Part shown: piece after piece, positions 6,724-13,514 of the stretch
Position numbering within the stretch: the stretch's first letter is position 1
Layout: each line of letters opens with the position of its first letter
Notes under the pieces: generated by a model
Seen by the model: only the letters and a program-made list of their open reading frames with translations
What the model was told of the DNA's origin: nothing
The model's database searches: none
Program-made: the position numbers and the translations under genes
Source: Methanosarcina sp.
Lineage (GTDB): Archaea; Halobacteriota; Methanosarcinia; Methanosarcinales; Methanosarcinaceae
Direction of reading: 5' to 3'
NCBI GenBank assembly: GCA_013331265.1
Contig: DUGS01000151.1
Coordinates: 427-13,940 of the forward strand
DNA: 13,514 nucleotides

Positions 6724-7040
6724 TTTTACAAGGTCAATTTTTCTTAACTGAGATTCAGGATACATGAGATTTCTTTGTTGATTGAATGGTTAACATTCCA
6801 TTCACCTTTATCGCAATTAAGGAATAAAGAAGATATAATTTCATGATTTTTGTTCTTGATATTGTCTTTAGCAGTGGTTAGGGAGCCATTCCCAAATTGA
6901 GTATTTGAAGTTATATTTTTACCATTCCTAAGTAAGAATAGAAAGTTGTAGATTTTAATAGAGTGATGTTTGCTCTTTGAAGTAAGTTTACAAAGAGTTT
7001 CACGTTCATCTTAGGTAAGTGTCACAGTGTATTTTTTCAT
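6724..7040 (-). pseudogene. Degenerate N-terminus of an IS630-type transposase
   Basis: From an ATG at 7040-7038 the minus strand reads MKKYTVTLT, a stop, then DERETLCKLTSKSKHHSIKI, which is the typical start of IS630-family transposases with their N-terminal helix-turn-helix. A stretch of about 30 codons without family character interrupts it. It resumes with NCDKGEWNVNHSINKEISCI and LNLS, then a stop (6746-6744) and a frameshift, after which KIDLVK continues the pattern. The DDE catalytic part is absent. It is an old, non-functional insertion sequence remnant. The assignment is from memory of the family pattern, not from a search. Confidence 0.62.
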
Positions 7041-7179
7041 AAGGAATCCCTGTGATTCTTTATAAATAGTATACAATTACGAAATTTTAAGGCTGATGTA
7101 ACACTAGTTTTGGAATATGATTGTATTAATTTAATAATAAAGAATTTGAAAAAATAGAAAATGTTATATTTTAGGACCC

Positions 7180-7283
7180 TTTATGCATAAGTATTGGATT
7201 TAGATGAGATGTTTCTTCTAAATTCGACATTTATGGCTATTTATACATAAGTGTTAGATTTAGAAGTTGTCTCGCTTCTAAAT
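7180..7283. repeat. Two 44-base direct repeats, 60 bases apart, each holding a hairpin
   Basis: Copy A (7180-7223) and copy B (7240-7283) share TTTATRCATAAGTRTTRG and their 3' ends. Each holds an inverted pair: ATTTAGATG/CTTCTAAAT in A (8 of 9 pairs) and ATTTAGAAG/CTTCTAAAT in B (9 of 9, loop TTGTCTCG). The differences fall mostly in the loop while the arms are kept. The spacing from copy to copy is exactly 60 bases, close to a whole number of helical turns. Position relative to the TATA box at 7346 suggests upstream regulatory sites. Confidence 0.72.
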
Positions 7284-7324
7284 TTGGGGATTATTTACCC
7301 TTATTTGGGGATTATTTACCCTTA
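7283..7324. repeat. 21-bp perfect tandem repeat upstream of the TATA box
   Basis: A 21-base unit starting TTTGGGGATTA and ending TTACCCTTA occurs at 7283-7303 and 7304-7324 with no mismatch. A partial third copy (TTGGTGGGGGAT) follows. Within each unit a dyad GGG-N-A-N5-T-N-CCC is seen. The repeats end about 20 bases before the TATA box, a usual place for archaeal activator or repressor binding. Confidence 0.82.
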
Positions 7325-7345
7325 TTGGTGGGGGATAGAAACGTG

Positions 7346-7431
7346 TATTTAAACCTTTGCTTCTTGTTTCTCTTCGGCAAGAGTAAAGGAAAATAATGTT
7401 TAAATTCAACAAATTATAAGGAGTGGTTTAA
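7346..7431 (+). promoter_or_regulatory. TATA box, leader and ribosome binding site of the large secreted protein
   Basis: TATTTAAA at 7346-7353, preceded by the purine-rich GAAACG, fits an archaeal TATA/BRE pair. Transcription would start near 7378, giving a leader of about 50 bases. AAGGAG (7418-7423) lies eight bases before the GTG at 7432 and decides that start. Confidence 0.68.
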
Positions 7432-10400
7432 GTGAAATTTAGATCTTTGATCTACATATTAGTAGTTTTGAATTTCTTGTTCATTATTCCGGTTCATGCC
7501 GAGTACTCAAAAGAAAGCCTGTTTCCTGAGCGCATTTACCATAGTCCTGTAGAAATTTCAAATAACTATCTGGACATAGCTGTGGAATTTGAAGAGTCTT
7601 GGTCACTCGGTAGATTTACATTGGGTTGTACGGGTGGCGATCCTTCAAACCAAAATGATGATAACCAGATTCTTTTGTATGGTCACCCATTACCACTTAC
7701 TTCTTTCACAACAGTTAGGATAGATGAAAATAACCGCATTTTTGGGAGTGAAGAGGGAACATTTTCTGAGATTCCAACCGACTATGGTACTTATGTTAAG
7801 GGTGTGTGGACTTGTGATAATATTCAGGTGACGCAAGTGTGTGAACTTGTTCCAAACCCCTCTACTGGTCGTGCTGACGCGATGAAGATCAGATATCAAT
7901 TCACAAATGTTGACCAGATCGAAAGTCATAATGTTGGTTTGAGAATATTACTGGACACAATGCTTGGACCTAATGATGGAGCACCATTCCAAGTGCCAGA
8001 AGTGGGTTCTGAAATGGGTATCCCTATCACTACGGAACGCGAATTTTTAAAATCTCGTAACGAAGTACCTGACTTTTGGCAGTCTTTTGATGATTTAAAC
8101 AATCCAACTGTTGTTTCCCAAGGTACACTAAAAGGTGGAGATGCTACAGAGCCTGACCGTGTTATCTTTGCTTCATGGCCGGACTTTTATGATACAACGT
8201 GGGAATACTCGATTACACCTGGGAAGCCATTCGGCTACAGCGGTTACCCTGATAGTTCTGTTGGACTTTATTGGAATGAGGTGAATTTAGATCCACAAGA
8301 AACAGTTGAATATGTCACATACTATGGTCTCAGTGATTTAAGTCAAGCCTTTGGAGATATCAGTCTCTCGGTAACAAGCCCAATTGAACTTGAAGTAGTA
8401 AATGGTCAATATTCACCAAATCCATTTACAATTCAAGCATACATTGAGCACGATTTATCGAACCCTTCTGATATTGATTTGAGCATTGAACTTCCCGAAG
8501 GTCTTGAACTTGAAGGATCATCTGTTACACAAAGAATTGAAAACCTCGGTCCAAATGATCAGCGTTCTGTGGTCTGGTATGTCAGGGCATCAGAACAAAC
8601 ACAAAACCAATTGTTTACTTATACGATTACGGCTTCAGCCGCGGAAATGGCCACTCAAAGCGTTTCTCGAGGGGTTACTGTTCCTAGCATGAGCTCAAAT
8701 TATGATACAAATTTCAGACCTGATCCAAACGGCTATCGTTTCCTTAATACTGGACGGGATAATTTAGCTTGGTCTCAATTCTGCGATCTATATGGGGCAG
8801 ATGAAATTGAAATAAATGGTCAACGGTTGCCAAGAGCCGAAAATTTCTATGAAAATTCATACACTCATACAGCAAATGGTGGAAGATGCTTTGGAATGGC
8901 TTCAAGCAGTTTGTATTTGTGCCAGAATTCTTTTGAGGGGTATGATATCGGAAACAATTGGCTGGATGATTTACCCAATGATGATATATTTCCGGATTTC
9001 TTGAGTACAATTCAAGATTGGATTGAATATTATCACCCTCGCCAACTTGATAATGTATGTCATGAAGATCGAGGAATATATAATAATCCACAAATAGTAT
9101 ATAATGAGCTGAAACAGCGGATGAATTCTGGAAATGGGTGGGATGATCCCATGGTAATTGATATCTGGTGGTCATGGTATGATACGAACAACCAAGTTTG
9201 GAGAAGTGCAGGTCATACAGTCACACCTACTAGAATAGTAGAATCGGCAGATCATTCGTCTGCAACAGTATTCATATATGACAACTCTAAGAGCACCACA
9301 CAAGAACGTGAGTTAATTTTTGATTTATCAAATTGGAATGTTCGAGATGGCAGTTCGAATCCTTGGAATGGAGGAAATGTTTTTAATAGAGTCACTGCCG
9401 TCAGACTTAGTTCCATTCAACAGGAACCTCAAATGAGAAACTATGAAACAATTACGTCTCCGACGGGACATTTGTTTTACACTGACGGATCTGGTAACAA
9501 CCTCGGATACTATAATGGAGAATTTGTGAGTGATATTCAAGGAGCATATAAGGTTGAAATAACAGGAGCTGAAAGTGAATTTCCTGAGACTTACGACATA
9601 GGGAATCTCGACCTGCGTCGAGAAATAATCGGCACAGAGGATGAAGTTGCATCCGTATCCATAATGAAACCAAGTGCTCTGATTAAAGCTGATATAAGTG
9701 CTAGTGAAGGTTCCCAAGATGAATTATACGTTCCTGTTGATGGCTCAAGTGTTGAACTTATTTCTGGTGATAGCACCGGATTTGTAAGATTAATGCTTGA
9801 TCAAGAGACAAATAATTACGCGCGTGTAGTCATGATTGAAAGTCAAAACTTTGAACCTGGTGAAACCTTAGGACTCTCGTTTACTGAGGGTCTAACTGGA
9901 GTGAAAATTACCAATGCAGGAAACAGAAGAGAGTTACATCTTTATCTTGAACAAATTGGTTTCAATCCTGGAACTTATGATTGTCCCTTTGAAATTTCAG
10001 TCGATGAGAATTCTTCCGCAACCATCATTCCAGAAAGTTGGGATGATCTTGGTCAAACACGCATCTTAATCCAGATAGATATTGGAAATGACGGGTCAAT
10101 TGATCAGACGCAAACGATTGATGGAGAGTCAGGAATGACGGTTGCCCTGCTGGCTGGTCAGACACTTGATGTTGGAATGGTAAACGCCACATATGACGAA
10201 GCAAACCTCTATATAAAATACACAACAGAAGACGGATGGACCTTAAATGAAACCCACATTGCCGTTGCAGGGGACCTTGAAGAAATCCCGACAACAAAGA
10301 AAGGGGACCCGATTCCTGGTCAATTCAACTATTCAGAGGAACATCTCCTCGGAGTAACAGAATTTACCTATACTCTTCCTCTTGCAGACTTGGGCCTTGG

Positions 10401-10599
10401 ATCGGGTGATACTGTATTCATCGCAGCCCATGCCGCTGTACAGAAAGAGGTCGTGGAAGATGATGGCATAATACTCCTCGAAGAAGGTGCCTGGGGCGCT
10501 GGTTATGCCTTCCCTGGAAGGAACTGGGCTACGTACTTCTCCTTTGGAATTCCAGAGGAAACCCCGAGTATTTCCGATCAGACTCCCCTTGAAACCTGA
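7432..10599 (+). CDS. Large secreted multidomain protein with papain-like cysteine protease domain
   Basis: This 1055-residue protein has a Sec signal peptide (MKFRSLIYILVVLNFLFIIP, cleavage near VHA-23) and no C-terminal membrane anchor, so it is secreted or cell-wall bound. Residues about 40-305 form a beta-rich domain (LLYGHPLPLTSF, GLRILLDTMLGPNDGAPF). Residues about 310-418 look like an Ig/CARDB-like domain (SIELPEGLELEG). Residues about 430-665 match the papain-like pattern: Cys486 in NGGRCFGMASSS, His595 in AGHTVTPTRI and Asp617 in VFIYDNS, a plausible catalytic triad. Residues 670-895 are again beta-rich. The last 155 residues (TVALLAGQTLDVG, KKGDPIPGQF, NWATYFSFGI) form a domain I associate with archaeal surface proteins. 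The GTG start is fixed by AAGGAG. The first 2.6 kb is AT-rich with TTA/TTG and CGT codons; the end uses CTC/CTG. The TGA stop is followed in frame by 33 protein-like codons. Substrate unknown. Confidence 0.88.
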   Translation: MKFRSLIYILVVLNFLFIIPVHAEYSKESLFPERIYHSPVEISNNYLDIAVEFEESWSLGRFTLGCTGGDPSNQNDDNQILLYGHPLPLTSFTTVRIDENNRIFGSEEGTFSEIPTDYGTYVKGVWTCDNIQVTQVCELVPNPSTGRADAMKIRYQFTNVDQIESHNVGLRILLDTMLGPNDGAPFQVPEVGSEMGIPITTEREFLKSRNEVPDFWQSFDDLNNPTVVSQGTLKGGDATEPDRVIFASWPDFYDTTWEYSITPGKPFGYSGYPDSSVGLYWNEVNLDPQETVEYVTYYGLSDLSQAFGDISLSVTSPIELEVVNGQYSPNPFTIQAYIEHDLSNPSDIDLSIELPEGLELEGSSVTQRIENLGPNDQRSVVWYVRASEQTQNQLFTYTITASAAEMATQSVSRGVTVPSMSSNYDTNFRPDPNGYRFLNTGRDNLAWSQFCDLYGADEIEINGQRLPRAENFYENSYTHTANGGRCFGMASSSLYLCQNSFEGYDIGNNWLDDLPNDDIFPDFLSTIQDWIEYYHPRQLDNVCHEDRGIYNNPQIVYNELKQRMNSGNGWDDPMVIDIWWSWYDTNNQVWRSAGHTVTPTRIVESADHSSATVFIYDNSKSTTQERELIFDLSNWNVRDGSSNPWNGGNVFNRVTAVRLSSIQQEPQMRNYETITSPTGHLFYTDGSGNNLGYYNGEFVSDIQGAYKVEITGAESEFPETYDIGNLDLRREIIGTEDEVASVSIMKPSALIKADISASEGSQDELYVPVDGSSVELISGDSTGFVRLMLDQETNNYARVVMIESQNFEPGETLGLSFTEGLTGVKITNAGNRRELHLYLEQIGFNPGTYDCPFEISVDENSSATIIPESWDDLGQTRILIQIDIGNDGSIDQTQTIDGESGMTVALLAGQTLDVGMVNATYDEANLYIKYTTEDGWTLNETHIAVAGDLEEIPTTKKGDPIPGQFNYSEEHLLGVTEFTYTLPLADLGLGSGDTVFIAAHAAVQKEVVEDDGIILLEEGAWGAGYAFPGRNWATYFSFGIPEETPSISDQTPLET

Positions 10600-10701
10600 A
10601 ACCGTGGAAAAAATCATAAGCAGGAAGAGCTTGCCAAGGACAATGATGCGGTTTATGCTACTGGGAAAAAAGACAACTTCTTTGAACCCCAAGTTGTGTA
10701 A
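10600..10701 (+). pseudogene. In-frame coding-like extension beyond the TGA of the large secreted protein
   Basis: Directly after TGA (10597-10599) the same frame continues for 33 codons to TAA (10699-10701). It contains KQEELAKDNDAVYATGKKDN and then FFEP, with codons such as GAG CTT GCC AAG GAC that look like the chromosomal genes. It is probably the tail of a once longer protein cut off by a nonsense change. Readthrough is less likely: UAG, not UGA, is recoded in Methanosarcina. Confidence 0.5.
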
Positions 10702-10778
10702 TTTACTTCTCCCTTACAAAAGCTCTCCTGTATGAAAAAGATAAATAAAATATAAAGAGACCGAATTCCAGAACTACA

Positions 10779-10821
10779 GACCAATGGACTTTGGTCCCTT
10801 TCTTCCTATTCCTACTTTTTT
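10779..10821 (+). terminator. Hairpin and T-rich tract between convergent genes
   Basis: GACCAA (10779-10784) pairs perfectly with TTGGTC (10791-10796) around a 6-base loop, followed by a pyrimidine-rich stretch ending in six T (10816-10821). This lies between the end of the large secreted protein and the convergent serine hydrolase. Archaeal termination depends mostly on the T-tract; the hairpin may be incidental. Confidence 0.42.
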
Positions 10822-10844
10822 ATCGCTTGGAACAAATTTTTTCG

Positions 10845-12440
10845 TTAAAATTGCAGGCAATCTGTAAACTCAAGCCTGCCGCCAAACTCTGCATTTCCAA
10901 TTAGATCCGCGGCAGTATCCTTCATCTGAATGGTCATCCTGTCATCCTGAAAAGTCATAGTTATCTTCCAGCGATTTATGTTTCCCACCTCATCGATGTA
11001 AGCAACAAAAACGCTGTCTGACTCCCATGATCCTTTCCCTGCAGCAGAGAGGCCGAATCTTCCGGGAGAAATTCTGGAGACATTATCCAGCCCCAGAAAC
11101 CACTCTATTTCTTGATTTTCCGGGAGTCTAAGGCTAAGTCTAAGTAAAGCTCCCTTCTTCTCCTCGTCAAAAGTTAAAGTAAGATACTGAAGGTTAAGAG
11201 GATTGGAATCAAGAACGTATGTTTTGCCTTCGATTTTTTTCGCGATTTCTGGCAGAGGCTTTACCGGTTCAGGTTTAAGACCCGGTGACTCTGCAAAGGC
11301 ATCTATTTTTTCCCGAAGCTGCCCATAGGCGTCGGGATTTTCAGGGAGGGGCTGATCTGACTGCAGAGCTGCAACAAGGAAGGGAGCAATATCCTCCATC
11401 TCAAAGCCTCCGCCAGTGGTTACAATTATGGTATTTGCTTCAGGCACAACAATTATACGCTGACCCCCACGACCATTTGCTTCATAAACTCCGGGATAGC
11501 TACCTGGAATCCACCACTGGTAGCCATATCCCTTGCCTTCGTCCAGAGAAACCTGCTTTTGTGTCGACTTTGTCACCCATTCTGCCGGTACTATCTGTTT
11601 CCCGTCCCAGGTCCCGTTATTAAGATAGAGGTATCCGAGTTTGGCCATATCATGGGGAGTCAAATGCAGATTACCCCATCCGTGATTATTTCCCTGTGGA
11701 TCAGAAGGCCAGATGATATCGTAGATGCCAAGAGGCTTAAAGAGAGTTTTATTGGCGTAATCGAGTTCGTTCATGCCAGTGGTTTCATTAATGATCCCTG
11801 AGAGGAGATGTGAGTTACTGTTACAATAAACAAAGTGGGTGCCTGGCTCTTCCACCATGGACTGGTCAAGCGTAAACTGGATCCAGTCAGGACTTTCTTG
11901 CATCTGCATTGTAGTGACTTCGTACGGTTCGTCAACGTATTCAAAACCTGACCTCATGGTGAGAAGGTCTTCCAGAGTCACTGCCTTTTTATTTGCATCA
12001 ACATTTGCAACAGTGCGATTCGGGAAAAACTCCAGGACGGGCTGCTCAACCCCTTTGATATATCCCTCAGAAATAGCAATGCCTATCAGGGTTCCTGTAA
12101 AACTTTTAGTAACAGAAGCAACATCGTGTACTGAATTATTGGTAAAAGGGTAAAAATAGGCATCAGTCACGACGTATCCATTCCGTATAATCAACAGGCT
12201 GTGTATTTTAATGTCCTTTTCCTGAATGTAATCCAGTAACTCAACCAATTTTTCCGAATCTATCCCCTGCTGCTCAGGTGTTGATGTCCGCCAGCCTTCG
12301 GTAGGCCAGTATGTTGCGGACTCATTGACTGAAGCAGATTCGTTATCTGAATCAGGAGTCTCAACACAACCAGAGGCTGTGAGCAGAAACAATAAAAACA
12401 CAAGTAATTCGATAAATTTTGAATATTCAGTACCCCTCAT
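10845..12440 (-). CDS. Beta-lactamase-fold serine hydrolase, lipoprotein (class C/EstB type)
   Basis: This 531-residue protein has a signal peptide ending in the lipobox TASGC, so Cys25 would be lipid-anchored outside the cell. A linker (26-48) leads to a class C beta-lactamase/penicillin-binding-protein fold (about 50-365). The active-site motifs are present: S109-V-T-K112 (nucleophile Ser109), Y205-C-N207 (the YxN motif) and NGRGGQ (322-327) in place of KTG/HTG. GHGWGN-like NNHGWGNLHLTPHDMAKLGY (251-270) is typical of this group. Members act as esterases, peptidases or have no known substrate; true beta-lactamase activity should not be assumed. Residues 400-531 form an extra C-terminal beta domain (KTYVLDSNPLNLQ, GKGSWESDSVFVAY, FGGRLE). 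The ATG is preceded by GGGGT about eight bases upstream. A truncated-by-window paralog lies just upstream on the same strand. Confidence 0.93.
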   Translation of the reverse strand: MRGTEYSKFIELLVFLLFLLTASGCVETPDSDNESASVNESATYWPTEGWRTSTPEQQGIDSEKLVELLDYIQEKDIKIHSLLIIRNGYVVTDAYFYPFTNNSVHDVASVTKSFTGTLIGIAISEGYIKGVEQPVLEFFPNRTVANVDANKKAVTLEDLLTMRSGFEYVDEPYEVTTMQMQESPDWIQFTLDQSMVEEPGTHFVYCNSNSHLLSGIINETTGMNELDYANKTLFKPLGIYDIIWPSDPQGNNHGWGNLHLTPHDMAKLGYLYLNNGTWDGKQIVPAEWVTKSTQKQVSLDEGKGYGYQWWIPGSYPGVYEANGRGGQRIIVVPEANTIIVTTGGGFEMEDIAPFLVAALQSDQPLPENPDAYGQLREKIDAFAESPGLKPEPVKPLPEIAKKIEGKTYVLDSNPLNLQYLTLTFDEEKKGALLRLSLRLPENQEIEWFLGLDNVSRISPGRFGLSAAGKGSWESDSVFVAYIDEVGNINRWKITMTFQDDRMTIQMKDTAADLIGNAEFGGRLEFTDCLQF

Positions 12441-12621
12441 TACTTTTACCCCAAATAACCCAATATTTGCTATTTTCTACCTAAAAAATAGAGGTAATAT
12501 ACCCTGAATTTCAGGGAATATCTTTCAATATGTAATGAAATAAATTTTCATCATAGAAACCTGAACCTTTCCCCAAGAAAACTATCACTGATCAACTGCC
12601 GTTATTATTTTGTGCCCCCAA
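12441..12621. promoter_or_regulatory. Spacer between the paralogous hydrolases, with a hairpin
   Basis: This 181-base AT-rich gap lies upstream of the complete hydrolase on the minus strand. A perfect stem CCCTGA/TCAGGG (12502-12516, loop of three) sits about 62 bases from the start codon. A weak TATA-like TATTTTTTA (minus, near 12485) would give a leader of about 20 bases. The hairpin could end the transcript of the upstream paralog or be an operator. Confidence 0.4.
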
Positions 12622-13514
12622 TTACTGTTCGCTGCTGCCCTCTAGCCTCCCGCCAAATTCTACATTTCCATACCATGTAGGGTCCTGCAACTGTATGGTC
12701 ACCCGGTCATCCTGAAAAGTATGAGTTACCTTATAGTGATTTACATTTGCGACCTCATCGACATAAGCAACAAAAACATTATCCGACTCCCACGATCCTT
12801 TCCCTGCCGCAGGGAGACCATATTCTCCGGGAGAGAATCTGGAGACGTTATCCAGCCCCAGAAGAAACTCCAACGTCTGGTTTTCCGGCAGTCCAACTCT
12901 GAATAAAGCTTCCCCTTTTTCCTCATCAAAAGTTAAAGAGAGAGACTGAAGGTCCAGAGGATTGGAATCGAGAACGTATGTTTTGCCATCAATTTTTTTC
13001 GCCATCTCAGGCAAAGGCTTCACAGGTTCAGGTTCAGGAGGCTCTGCAGCGGCATTTATATTTTCCTGAAGCCGTCCATAGGCGGCGGGGTTTTCAGGCA
13101 GAGGCTGGTCTGATTTCAGAGATGCAACAAGAAAAGGAGCAACCTCATCCATATCAAAGCCGCCGCCAGTAGTTACTACTATGAGATTTAGTTCAGGCAC
13201 GACAGTTATTAGTTGAGTCCCACGACCCCTTGCTTCATAACGTTCAGGAAGGTCGTCGTTTGGAATCCACCACTGGTAGCCATATCCATCACTCCCATTA
13301 TCCTCAGCAAGAGAAAGAACATGTATTTGAGTAGACTTTTCCACCCATTCTGCCGGAACTATCTGTTTTCCATTCCATGTCCCGTTATTAAGATAGAGGT
13401 ATCCGAATTTTGCCATATCATGAGGGGTTAAATGCAGATCACCCCAGCCGTGGTTATTCCCCTGTTGGTCAGCAGGCCAGATGACATTGGAGATGCCAAG
13501 AGGCTTAAAGAGAG
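12622..13514 (-). CDS. Second beta-lactamase-fold serine hydrolase paralog, C-terminal part (runs off window)
   Basis: The frame is open from the right edge (first full codons give LFKPLGISNVIWPADQQGNN) to the stop at 12622, 296 residues in all. It aligns throughout with residues from about 233 to the end of the neighbouring hydrolase: LHLTPHDMAKFGYLYLNNGT, a shared VPAEWV, GYGYQWWIP, RGRGTQ in place of GRGGQ, TTGGGFDMDEVAPFLVA and the same C-terminal beta domain (KTYVLDSNPLDLQ, GKGSWESDNVFVAY). DNA similarity is also high, so this is a tandem gene duplication. The Ser-x-x-Lys and YxN motifs and any lipobox lie outside the window. The internal ATG at 13416 is not the real start. Confidence 0.92.
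   Translation of the reverse strand, partial: LFKPLGISNVIWPADQQGNNHGWGDLHLTPHDMAKFGYLYLNNGTWNGKQIVPAEWVEKSTQIHVLSLAEDNGSDGYGYQWWIPNDDLPERYEARGRGTQLITVVPELNLIVVTTGGGFDMDEVAPFLVASLKSDQPLPENPAAYGRLQENINAAAEPPEPEPVKPLPEMAKKIDGKTYVLDSNPLDLQSLSLTFDEEKGEALFRVGLPENQTLEFLLGLDNVSRFSPGEYGLPAAGKGSWESDNVFVAYVDEVANVNHYKVTHTFQDDRVTIQLQDPTWYGNVEFGGRLEGSSEQ

Larger units (their letters stand above)
6496..7431. other. 936-base AT-rich intergenic region with transposon debris and repeats
   Basis: No intact gene is visible. From left to right it holds an 11-bp perfect inverted repeat (6625-6671), the decayed IS630-type transposase start (about 6724-7040, minus), a short inverted pair TCACAG/CTGTGA (7022-7055), a pair of 60-base-spaced repeats each with a hairpin (7180-7283), a 21-base tandem repeat (7283-7324) and the promoter and ribosome binding site of the large secreted protein. 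These are listed separately where they merit it. Confidence 0.6.

Noticed and set aside
7180..7324. Repeats considered as a CRISPR array
   Set aside because: There are only two copies of each repeat type, the 21-base unit has no spacers, the 60-base unit is imperfect, and no cas gene is nearby.
10025..10297. Minus-strand frame of 90 codons, and other antisense frames within the large secreted gene
   Set aside because: They are shadows of the plus-strand gene, with unlikely composition and no start signals.
10597..10599. TGA as a selenocysteine codon
   Set aside because: Selenocysteine use is not known in Methanosarcina-type archaea, the site is at the edge of a beta domain with no redox motif, and no SECIS-like structure was evident.
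10845..13514. Serine hydrolases as antibiotic-resistance beta-lactamases
   Set aside because: The SxxK and YxN motifs define the fold only; the KTG-equivalent loop is atypical and an extra C-terminal domain is present, so a resistance role cannot be inferred.

Overview
The window looks like a piece of a methanogenic archaeon chromosome, most likely Methanosarcina or a close relative. This rests on recognition of the gene set, not on a search: a kinesin-light-chain-type TPR protein, an SDH-type membrane serine protease, an aldo/keto reductase with a C-terminal double 4Fe-4S domain, archaeal lipoproteins, moderate GC genes separated by very AT-rich spacers with TATA boxes (TTTAAA, TATTTAAA), and purine-rich Shine-Dalgarno sites. 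No tRNA, rRNA or CRISPR array is visible.

Layout. Bases 1-122 (minus) hold the start of an unrecognised gene running off the left edge, divergent from a TPR-repeat protein (296-1732, plus). An SDH/ClpP-fold membrane protease follows (plus, ending 2807). Then come two minus-strand genes: a small DUF6141-like membrane protein (2940-3467) and a carboxymuconolactone-decarboxylase-fold protein that lacks the usual CxxC (3715-4074). A 298-base divergent spacer with repeats and hairpins leads to an aldo/keto reductase (4373 onward, plus). Its Fe-S tail is in another frame, behind a run of six A, so the gene is split as written.

From about 5506 to 10100 the DNA is AT-rich and looks like accessory material. 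It holds a 462-base spacer with no convincing gene, a small lipoprotein (5968-6495, minus), the decayed N-terminus of an IS630-type transposase (about 6724-7040, minus), a repeat-rich promoter region, and a 1055-residue secreted protein (7432-10599, plus). That protein carries a papain-like Cys/His/Asp domain in its middle and a C-terminal beta domain whose codon use looks native. Its stop is an in-frame TGA followed by 33 more protein-like codons, so it may be truncated.

The right end holds two tandem minus-strand paralogs of a class C beta-lactamase-fold serine hydrolase: a complete lipoprotein (10845-12440) and the C-terminal part of a second copy that runs off the right edge (12622-13514).

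Together the right two thirds encode cell-surface or secreted products (lipoprotein, secreted cysteine-protease-like protein, two serine hydrolases) in a region with transposon debris. No multi-gene defence or biosynthetic operon is apparent. The least ordinary item is the secreted papain-like protein and its repeat-decorated promoter.
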